From contig CAKQPR010000027.1 in assembly GCA_934270565.1 (NCBI GenBank), positions 1 through 21,484 of the forward strand: a stretch of 21,484 nucleotides of DNA. The letters run 5' to 3'. Under the pieces are notes generated by a model, which saw only the letters and a program-made list of their open reading frames with translations, had not been told where the DNA came from and ran no database searches. The translations under genes were made by a program, and so were the position numbers. The first letter of the stretch is position 1. Every line of letters starts with the position of its first letter. This document shows positions 16,849 to 21,484 of this stretch, one piece after another. The stretch comes from an uncultured Clostridia bacterium (lineage in GTDB: Bacteria; Bacillota; Clostridia; Christensenellales; Pumilibacteraceae).

Positions 16849-17517
16849 TTATTTAATTTTCCACTTTCCGCTTTCCGATTGCAAATCGACCATACGAGCG
16901 TAAATGCCGTTTTTATTGTACAACTCACTAGGTTTTCCCTGCTCCGCCACGACGCCGTCCGCCAAAACAACGATCTTATTCGCACCCGCAGCCGTTCTCA
17001 TTCTATGCGCTATGATAAGCACGGTTTTATCTTTTATAAGACGGGAAAGCGCCGATTGTACTGTCGTAAGTTTTATGGACAGGTCAAGCACGGAAAACGC
17101 TTCGACAACGGAATACAGACAGCCGTCCTTTTCCATTTTGTCGATATGCTTGATATAGACGACCATCATATCGCAGTTCTCGGCAAGCCATTTGTTGCGT
17201 TCCCCTATCGCCGCTTTGTAATGGCACTTCCTATCGGTCGGGATAATAACGTTATCGTAAGACTTCCCTATAATATCCAAATTCGCCACGGGATACGGTT
17301 CGACAAGCGTAAGCTCGCACCACTCCGCCCATTCTTTCCTGAATCGCCTGACGGCTTGTGTAGCAAGGTCGTCAAACTCGCCGTTTCGTCCCACGTTAAA
17401 GTCTATAAACCCATATTTACGGTGCAGTAATTCGATTACTTCGTCAAGTTCTTCTTCGACTTGTCGGTACTCGTCCACCACTCTGTGACCTATAAATGAA
17501 ACCCGAAAAATATCCAA
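16849..17517 (-). CDS. SLOG-family protein fused to the C-terminal end of an ABC-exporter ATPase
   Basis: The chimeric frame has 222 residues from TTG 17517, chosen because GGGAGG (17530-17525) sits 7 bases upstream; the frame stays open further up but runs through a structured leader. Residues 1 to about 135 match the small SLOG/DUF1273-like Rossmann family common in Firmicutes: FRVSFIGHR at 4-12, FNVGRNGEFDDLA at 40-52, VEPYP at 72-76, CHYKAAIGERNKWL at 98-111 and DMMVVYIK at 116-123. From about 138 the sequence becomes the end of an ABC ATPase: VEAFSVLD in place of DEATSALD, VQSALSRLIKDKTVLIIAHR with H-loop His171, then VAEQGKPSELYNKNGIYARMVDLQ. Walker A and the signature motif are missing, so it cannot hydrolyse ATP as an ABC protein. 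I infer a deletion fusion; function is unknown and it may be decaying. Confidence 0.68.
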   Translation of the reverse strand: MDIFRVSFIGHRVVDEYRQVEEELDEVIELLHRKYGFIDFNVGRNGEFDDLATQAVRRFRKEWAEWCELTLVEPYPVANLDIIGKSYDNVIIPTDRKCHYKAAIGERNKWLAENCDMMVVYIKHIDKMEKDGCLYSVVEAFSVLDLSIKLTTVQSALSRLIKDKTVLIIAHRMRTAAGANKIVVLADGVVAEQGKPSELYNKNGIYARMVDLQSESGKWKIK

Positions 17518-17524
17518 TTCAATG

Positions 17525-17630
17525 CCTCCCGATAGGTGAATTATCTCGCAGAATTTTGTTCGCCTATTAAAGCAATAGGTGAACAAAGCCGTAGACTTCG
17601 GACACCTATCGAGAGTATTTACGAATTATA
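17525..17630 (-). promoter_or_regulatory. -10 box and structured leader of the SLOG-ABC gene
   Basis: A TATAAT is at 17630-17625 (minus), but no good -35 lies 16-18 bases upstream. The predicted RNA would begin near 17618 and form a nested structure. Outer stem: CGAUAGGUG 17611-17603 with CACCUAUCG 17538-17530. Inner 14-position hairpin: 17587-17574 with 17568-17555, with one A-C mismatch. The outer stem's last base is the first G of the GGGAGG ribosome site, so pairing could affect translation. It matches no riboswitch class I recognise. Confidence 0.45.
17564..17578 (+). repeat. Inverted site, left copy (arm-spacer-arm)
   Basis: CTATT-AAAGC-AATAG consists of two 5-base inverted arms around a 5-base centre. 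It is 14/15 identical to the opposite-strand copy at 17712-17726. This layout resembles tyrosine-recombinase core sites; the integrase gene begins 10 bases beyond the right copy. Confidence 0.5.
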
Positions 17631-17662
17631 TTATTTTTCTGACCGCGCGAAAGCATTGCACA

Positions 17663-17691
17663 TTGACTTTACTACCGTTTTATGGTATAAT
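17663..17691 (+). promoter_or_regulatory. Near-perfect plus-strand promoter between the inverted sites
   Basis: TTGACT (17663-17668), 17 bases, then TATAAT (17686-17691). The start would be near 17698, but a terminator hairpin begins at 17707, so in the present orientation it can make only about a 40-base RNA. No plus-strand gene follows. Confidence 0.75.
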
Positions 17692-17706
17692 AAACATAAT
17701 ATTTGA

Positions 17707-17737
17707 GCCGTCTATTGCTTTAACAGACGGCTTTTTT
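17707..17737 (+). terminator. Rho-independent terminator facing the 3' end of the integrase gene
   Basis: GCCGTCT 17707-17713 pairs with AGACGGC 17725-17731 and is followed by six T (17732-17737). The T tract is on the plus strand only; read on the minus strand no T tract follows, so it stops the promoter at 17663-17691 and not integrase transcription. The right inverted site forms part of the hairpin. Confidence 0.75.
17712..17726 (-). repeat. Inverted site, right copy
   Basis: On the minus strand this reads CTGTT-AAAGC-AATAG, one base different from the left copy at 17564-17578. The centres of the two copies are about 148 bases apart and they face each other. Confidence 0.5.
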
Positions 17738-18671
17738 AGTTGAAAATTTTGCCGAGCTTATTCATCATATCCTGCTTGTGTTCCATAAGTGAATGGGCGT
17801 ATCTGTTCAGCGTTACCGTGGCGTTTTTATGCCCCAATATCTCTGCCAATGTTTTCACGTCCATTCCGCACTCCAAAGCGCGTGTAGCAAACGTATGCCG
17901 AAGTGAGTGAAAACCTTTACGCTCGATATGCAAACGCTTTTGCAAAAGTTCAAAAGTTCTCTGATAAGATCGCACCGTAGGCGGTTCGCCCTTCTCCGAT
18001 TCCACAACATACTCCGAAATGCTTTTCCTTTTATACTCTTTCAAAACGGGAATCAACTGCTTCGGAAGCGGAATCATTCTTTTGGAAGAAGTTGTTTTCG
18101 GCAAGTCTGTAATCCGGCAAAGATTCCCGTTTTCATCTCGTCCGTCGTGGCAAGTTTTGTTCACCGCAAGCGTTCCTTTCGTAAAATCAATATCTGCCCA
18201 AGTAAGCGCGAGCAATTCTCCGATACGCAACCCCGAATAAAGACAAATCACAATCCCGATGAATTTCCGTTTCTTATTCGACAACGCCGCCTGTTCTATC
18301 TTCTTCTGTTCGGCAAGCGAAAAACAGGATACTTCTTTCTCTTTCGTTTTCGGTCGTCTGATTTTGTCTGTCGTGTACTCTTTCAGTTCTCCGAGCGTAT
18401 ACGCAAGTTTCAGAGAGTTCTGAATAACCGTAATAATCCCGTTTACGGAATTAGCCGCTAACCCCTTTCCGGTTGTCAGATTGCCCGACTGCATAAGTTC
18501 GGTAATATACTTCTGTATGACGATGGGCGACAGTTCCTCAAGCTCGTACTCGCCCAACTTTACCTTCAAGTGCTTTTCGATAATCTCCGAATATCTTTCG
18601 CACGTTTTCGTTTTAGACGAAGGCTCTATGTAATTCGCAAACCATACGTCCAACCAATCTTTGTATTTCAT
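17736..18671 (-). CDS. Tyrosine site-specific recombinase (integrase)
   Basis: This 311-residue protein is of the phage/ICE integrase type. The N-terminal part (about 1-105) is the SAM-like core-binding domain. The catalytic domain (about 112-305) has every expected residue: Arg149 in SGLRIGE, Lys192, His255 and Arg258 in HSLRHTFATRA, His281 in LGHKN, and nucleophile Tyr291 in LNRYAH. It lacks the AP2-like arm-binding domain of Tn916-type enzymes, so it is on the short side. Start ATG 18671 has AAAGGAG 6-7 bases upstream; the open frame extends to 18716 without a ribosome site. The stop overlaps a hairpin carrying a possible recombination site. Codon use is AT-richer than the glycan operon, fitting horizontal acquisition. 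It could integrate an element, or invert the adjacent promoter segment. No excisionase is visible. Confidence 0.92.
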   Translation of the reverse strand: MKYKDWLDVWFANYIEPSSKTKTCERYSEIIEKHLKVKLGEYELEELSPIVIQKYITELMQSGNLTTGKGLAANSVNGIITVIQNSLKLAYTLGELKEYTTDKIRRPKTKEKEVSCFSLAEQKKIEQAALSNKKRKFIGIVICLYSGLRIGELLALTWADIDFTKGTLAVNKTCHDGRDENGNLCRITDLPKTTSSKRMIPLPKQLIPVLKEYKRKSISEYVVESEKGEPPTVRSYQRTFELLQKRLHIERKGFHSLRHTFATRALECGMDVKTLAEILGHKNATVTLNRYAHSLMEHKQDMMNKLGKIFN

Positions 18672-18748
18672 TGAAAACTCCTTTCGATTTACTGTTATTA
18701 TTATAATTTTTCTCACCGTAAATAGGAAATCACCCCTCGAAACGGCAT

Positions 18749-18781
18749 AAAAAAAGAGAGAACATTTATCCTTGTTCTCTC
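18749..18781 (-). terminator. Rho-independent terminator after the IstA-like gene
   Basis: On the minus strand GAGAGAACA (18781-18773) pairs with TGTTCTCTC (18764-18756), followed by a T tract (18755-18749). It separates the IstA-like transcript from the integrase gene. The rest of 18672-18910 is AT-rich, with no supported gene. Confidence 0.82.
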
Positions 18782-18910
18782 CTATGTTTCTTATATTAAA
18801 TTATAAAGTCGAATGTTCTTTTACGAATATCCAAGTTTATGCTATCGTTTGAATGGTGTTTTCTATTATCGTTTTGTATATATAAATTCCATTTTTACTT
18901 ATTGACTATC

Positions 18911-19465
18911 CTATAACTCATAGGTTTTGTCTACTATTTTGCTTTCGTCAAGGTGTAGTGATTTAAGCCACTCTTCCTTTTCTTTCTTTAACTTTTGATA
19001 TTGCTCGCCGTTTGGATTGCAATACGACAACATCAAATTGTAGTGTTTCAACTTGTTTCTCACTTTATCTTTTGGATCATCTTCATCAGAACACGGCTTA
19101 CGAAATTGACCATAGAAGAAAACAAAGCTTGCCCAACTATACGCTTTAAGATTTTGTTTCAAAGCGCGTTTGCAATATCTTCTCCAACATAACCGAAGTG
19201 AAGATTGATGTTTTCGCATTTGAAATTCTTCCCATTTGAAATCGGGAATCAAATAACCGTTGCCCTTTTTTATCCGTTCGGGAAACAGTAAAAAGCGAAG
19301 TTCTTCTTCCTTCATTTCATTTATCTCGTCAAGCGAAATATTCAAAAAATCAATGCGCTGCAAGACCTGCCATACCGTTGTTCTCGAACAACCACACAAT
19401 GTTGCAACCTGCGAAAAATTATTTCCTTTTGACAAATACTCTATGATTAACGTGTATTTTACCAT
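18911..19465 (-). CDS. Truncated IS21-type IstA-like protein (HTH region with unrelated tail)
   Basis: This 184-residue protein starts at ATG 19465 with AAAGGAG about 8 bases upstream. Residues 1 to about 121 follow the N-terminus of IS21-family IstA transposases: a helix-turn-helix at about 15-38 (FSQVATLCGCSRTTVWQVL), the LLFPER segment at 59-64, YLIPDFKWEEF at 71-81, LRLCWRRYC at 90-98, and YSWASFVFFYGQF at 109-121. The DDE catalytic domain that should follow is absent. Instead there is a charged, probably helical tail (122-184) I do not recognise. IstB is not present. It cannot transpose as it stands. It may be a decayed IS or a free-standing DNA-binding protein derived from IstA. The AT-rich composition matches the integrase region. 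Confidence 0.65.
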   Translation of the reverse strand: MVKYTLIIEYLSKGNNFSQVATLCGCSRTTVWQVLQRIDFLNISLDEINEMKEEELRFLLFPERIKKGNGYLIPDFKWEEFQMRKHQSSLRLCWRRYCKRALKQNLKAYSWASFVFFYGQFRKPCSDEDDPKDKVRNKLKHYNLMLSYCNPNGEQYQKLKKEKEEWLKSLHLDESKIVDKTYEL

Positions 19466-19502
19466 AAAAAACGCTCCTTTTGTCGCCCTCTTTTACCTGT
19501 AT

Positions 19503-19538
19503 CCGTATATACGGGAAAGTGTTCAGTTTTTCTGATCA
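19503..19538. repeat. Palindromes upstream of the IstA-like gene, possible IS21 left-end remnant
   Basis: CCGTATATACGG (19503-19514) is a perfect 12-base palindrome. TGTTCAG (19520-19526) and CTGATCA (19532-19538) form an imperfect inverted pair around TTTTT. IS21-type left ends carry similar GATCAG/TTTT motifs ahead of istA, so this may be the transposase-binding end or an autoregulatory operator. Confidence 0.4.
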
Positions 19539-19589
19539 CCCCCGTTTTTTAGGGTATTTTTCGAGTTTTGACGAACTAAATGCAGAGAA

Positions 19590-19625
19590 AAAAGCAGTCA
19601 CTCTTTCGCAAGAATGACTGCTTTT
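19590..19625. terminator. Strong hairpin, probable bidirectional terminator
   Basis: AAAAGCAGTCA (19590-19600) pairs with TGACTGCTTTT (19615-19625), extended inside by TCTT/AAGA around TCGC. A/T tracts lie on both sides, so it can stop minus-strand transcription coming from the DUF4143 gene and any plus-strand reading. Confidence 0.8.
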
Positions 19626-19670
19626 CGTGTATTTTAGTATAAATTATGCGTTTTTTAGCCGATTTCGGAC

Positions 19671-19898
19671 TTATTTGGTCGCCCTCGGATTACGGATGTT
19701 CGCCTGCGCAAAAGCTTTTATTTGCAACCGATAGGTAACATTACTATCTGCAATCGAAAATCGCCCGTCTTCGGGATATATGTTATCGCCCGACTGTACG
19801 CAATATTTGTTTGCTTTTCCCTTTGCCGTTTTTCCGTATTTCTTCTGAATTTTTAGCCAATCCCGATTGACTGCAATATAACCGTGTTTTATAAAAAC
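19671..19898 (-). pseudogene. Start-less coding remnant directly after the DUF4143 gene
   Basis: This minus-strand frame of 75 residues, with stop at 19673-19671, reads like protein: HGYIAVNRDWLKIQ, then GKANKYCVQSGDN, then FSIADSNVTYRLQIK. Upstream it is open to a TGA near 19955 but has no ATG or GTG start; a lone TTG is too far downstream. It overlaps the last codons of the DUF4143 gene in another frame. I do not recognise the family. It is probably the 3' end of a lost gene joined to this locus by recombination; a frameshift linking it to another gene is possible. Confidence 0.4.
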
Positions 19899-21205
19899 AT
19901 CGCCATATAATGCGGAATAGTGAGTTTTACGTCGCTCGTGCCGACGTTTCCGTCAACGATTTTATATGCCGCCGACGGTTTATATGCTTCTATAAATCTG
20001 TTCAGCGATTTTGTTGCGGTATTTCCCGCTTTCACTTCCACAGGAACCACTTCCCCGTTTTTTTCTATCAGAAATTCCAGTTCGTTGGAATCGTCGGGCT
20101 TATAATAATAAAGCGCGTAACCGTTTTTCACCAACGTTTCGGCGATAATATTTTCGTAAATACCGCCTTTGGCATTCCCCTTTATCGTGTTTTCAAGAAT
20201 CGCTCTTTTGGTTTCAAAACCGTACATAGCGCACAGCAAGCCCGTATCGTTGATATACAATTTGAACTGATCTTCGTCGGCGTTCGCCATCAACGGCAGA
20301 TACGGCTCGTGAATATTGTAACACGGATTAACGATATTCGAGTCTTTCAGCCATTGAACGCTTCCGCCGTATTTTTTGCTTGTCTGCCCTTTTTCCACGG
20401 TGGAATACTGAAATTTCGTAATCTCCTTTGCGAGTTGCTTCGGAATAGCGTCGTAACACTTGCGCACCTTTATTTTTTCTGCGCCCTTTGCGTGTTTTGA
20501 AATATCGAAACGGTAGTTTTCGAGAATTTTTTCCTGCAAAGCGGCAACCCGCGTAAAATCGTGATTATCGGCATAATCGGCAACGACTTCCGGCATACCG
20601 CCCACCACCATATACTCACGGAACAGCGTTTCGTATTTTTCATTTAGCGCGAAAGGTACTTTTTCTTTTTTATCAAAAAGTTCTTTCAGGTAAGAAATTC
20701 CGCTTTCGTACCCTTCCGCCCAAAGAAATTCCTCGAAATCAAGCGAATACATCGTAAGAAACGTTTCGTATCCGGTAGGAACGGATTCGGGTTCTTCCGT
20801 ATTTTCGTCGGCGTCTTCACCGTATGTCAGACCTAAAAGGCTTCCGGAAGTAATAACGTCGAATCTCCCGTCCTCCGCAAGAAATTTCAACGCGGTACGC
20901 GCGCTTCCGCACGCCTGAATTTCGTCTAAAAATATCAGCGTATCGCCTTTAACGAGATTTACGCCGTTTATCATAGCCGTCATTCTTTTATAAACGGATT
21001 CTGCGTCCAACGTTCCCGCAAAAATCTGTTTTAATTCCTGATTTTTTATAAAATTGATTTCGACAAAACTTTTATACTCTTTTTTCCCGAACTCGCGGAT
21101 AAGATAAGTTTTCCCGACCTGTCTTGCCCCTTTCACCATCAAGCAGTTATTCCGATGCGTATTTTTCCATTCGACAAGTTTCTGATATGCCTTTCTTTTT
21201 AACAT
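19889..21205 (-). CDS. AAA-type ATPase with DUF4143 C-terminal domain
   Basis: This 438-residue cytoplasmic protein has an AAA_14-type P-loop domain: Walker A GARQVGKT at 26-33, Walker B TLIFLDEIQ at 89-97 with Asp94/Glu95, and a sensor-like ITSGSLLG at 118-125. The VVGGMPEVVADY segment that follows is typical of this family. The C-terminal DUF4143 region carries ELEFLIEKNGEVVPVEVKAG (375-394), which resembles a PD-(D/E)xK nuclease-fold core (Glu377, Glu390, Lys392). Length is normal for the family. Start ATG 21205 has GGAG 7 bases upstream and a perfect sigma-A promoter. These genes are frequent and mobile in gut bacteria; their cellular role is not settled (defence, toxin-like and regulatory roles have been suggested). 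It is AT-richer than the glycan operon. Confidence 0.9.
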   Translation of the reverse strand: MLKRKAYQKLVEWKNTHRNNCLMVKGARQVGKTYLIREFGKKEYKSFVEINFIKNQELKQIFAGTLDAESVYKRMTAMINGVNLVKGDTLIFLDEIQACGSARTALKFLAEDGRFDVITSGSLLGLTYGEDADENTEEPESVPTGYETFLTMYSLDFEEFLWAEGYESGISYLKELFDKKEKVPFALNEKYETLFREYMVVGGMPEVVADYADNHDFTRVAALQEKILENYRFDISKHAKGAEKIKVRKCYDAIPKQLAKEITKFQYSTVEKGQTSKKYGGSVQWLKDSNIVNPCYNIHEPYLPLMANADEDQFKLYINDTGLLCAMYGFETKRAILENTIKGNAKGGIYENIIAETLVKNGYALYYYKPDDSNELEFLIEKNGEVVPVEVKAGNTATKSLNRFIEAYKPSAAYKIVDGNVGTSDVKLTIPHYMAMFL

Positions 21206-21219
21206 AACGTTTCTCCGAA

Positions 21220-21232
21220 ATCAGATTTTATT
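21220..21232 (-). repeat. Inverted copy of the AATAAAATCNGAT motif over the transcription start
   Basis: On the minus strand this reads AATAAAATCTGAT. It matches the three plus-strand copies at 21277-21355 and lies between the -10 box and the ribosome site of the DUF4143 gene, where a bound protein would block transcription. Confidence 0.6.
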
Positions 21233-21238
21233 ACCGAT

Positions 21239-21267
21239 ATTATACTTCGTTTTTTTGTATTTGTCAA
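21239..21267 (-). promoter_or_regulatory. Perfect consensus promoter of the DUF4143 gene
   Basis: On the minus strand, TTGACA (21267-21262), exactly 17 bases, then TATAAT (21244-21239). The predicted start near 21232 gives a leader of about 27 bases with a GGAG ribosome site. Copies of a shared motif lie just upstream of the -35 and across the start site. Confidence 0.9.
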
Positions 21268-21270
21268 CAG

Positions 21271-21358
21271 AAAAGGAATAAAATCGGATATCATTTTATC
21301 GTAAAAAGGAATAAAATCAGATATTCGTTTCTTTAAAAAAAGAATAAAATCGGAATAT
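21271..21358 (+). repeat. Three direct repeats with 33-base period upstream of the DUF4143 promoter
   Basis: Units at 21271-21291, 21304-21324 and 21338-21358 share AAAAG(G)AATAAAATC followed by GGATAT, AGATAT or GGAATAT. The cores AATAAAATC begin at 21277, 21310 and 21343, exactly 33 bases apart, so a protein would bind on nearly the same face of the helix. The first unit ends four bases from the -35 box. Spacers are unrelated in sequence. Confidence 0.7.
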
Positions 21359-21395
21359 ATTAAACCAAAAATCTTTTTATTGGTCTGAAAGCATT

Positions 21396-21436
21396 AAAAA
21401 ACGCCGTCCTCCGCAAAAGCAAAGGACGGCGTTTTT
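21396..21436. terminator. Bidirectional rho-independent terminator
   Basis: ACGCCGTCCT (21401-21410) pairs with AGGACGGCGT (21423-21432), flanked by an A run on the left and a T run on the right. It separates the DUF4143 control region from whatever gene lies to the right. Confidence 0.88.
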
Positions 21437-21452
21437 CTGTCTGCCGGTAAAG

Positions 21453-21484
21453 TTACATAAACACTCTTACCGTCAGGTCGTGCC
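21453..21484 (-). CDS. Possible 3' end of a gene entering from the right edge
   Basis: Two minus-strand frames are possible. One ends HDLTVRVFM at a TAA (21455-21453) just before the terminator. The other reads PDGKSVYVTLPA, resembling the GLUG core GNGKTVYVTL, and runs through the terminator to a TAA at 21396-21394. Too little sequence is present to choose between them. Confidence 0.25.
   Translation of the reverse strand, partial: HDLTVRVFM

Noticed and set aside
16617..16856. Plus-strand frame of 79 codons in the intergenic region
   Set aside because: It begins inside the operator, has no ribosome site, crosses two hairpins and shows no recognisable protein pattern.
17517..17586. In-frame upstream extension of the SLOG-ABC gene to 17586
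   Set aside because: The extension starts at a TTG without a ribosome site and would be translated from the stems of the leader structure, whereas TTG 17517 has GGGAGG at ideal spacing.
17530..17611. Leader structure considered as a purine, ZTP, guanidine or other named riboswitch
   Set aside because: The conserved loop and junction sequences of those classes are not present; only the stems are visible.
19482..19686. Nine-base direct repeat GTCGCCCTC at 19482-19490 and 19678-19686, considered as a target-site duplication
   Set aside because: The 196-base interval has no transposon ends or gene, and a 9-base match in this composition can arise by chance.
21271..21358. Three regularly spaced repeats considered as a CRISPR array
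   Set aside because: The repeats are about 21 bases with only 12-13 base spacers, they abut a promoter, and no cas genes are present; operator sites explain them better.

Overview
The window looks like a piece of an uncultured anaerobic Clostridia-type (Bacillota) chromosome. Strong Shine-Dalgarno sites (GGAGG type), several near-consensus sigma-A promoters, lipobox signal peptides and GLUG-rich surface lipoproteins support this. I cannot place the genus from sequence alone. No rRNA, tRNA or CRISPR array is visible.

Region 1 (1-10198, minus strand) is one tight operon for glycan capture and breakdown. In transcription order it encodes a Gfo/Idh/MocA oxidoreductase, an SDR dehydrogenase, an EamA/DMT transporter, a zinc-independent MDR oxidoreductase, a GLUG-repeat lipoprotein, a GH43 glycosidase lipoprotein, a CBM9-like lipoprotein and a family 1 sugar-binding protein (SBP) that runs off the left edge. 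Four-base ATGA overlaps or short gaps join the genes. Surface proteins appear to bind and cut a hemicellulose- or pectin-like glycan. The SBP would deliver the products to an ABC permease presumably encoded beyond the left edge, and the oxidoreductases act on a cytoplasmic product.

Region 2 (10240-16650) holds a divergent AraC-family regulator (plus strand) and a convergent 1729-residue lipoprotein (minus strand). The latter joins a SASA-type carbohydrate acetylesterase domain to three large GLUG blocks. A 43-base block (38/43 identical) lies against the -35 box of both the Gfo-led operon and the giant esterase gene. A shorter copy lies inside the AraC gene's own promoter. I infer one regulon: activation of both target transcripts and negative autoregulation.

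Region 3 (16650-21484) is visibly more AT-rich and looks like accessory DNA. It has a SLOG-family protein fused to the C-terminal end of an ABC-exporter ATPase, a structured leader, and a promoter flanked by 15-base inverted sites next to an intact tyrosine integrase. It continues with a truncated IS21 IstA-like protein, a start-less coding remnant, and an AAA/DUF4143 ATPase. The ATPase promoter is perfect consensus and is framed by four copies of a short motif, three of them at an exact 33-base period.

The strongest candidates for something undescribed are the three-site AraC regulon with its GLUG/esterase surface proteins, the possible invertible promoter beside the integrase, and the repeat-flanked DUF4143 promoter.
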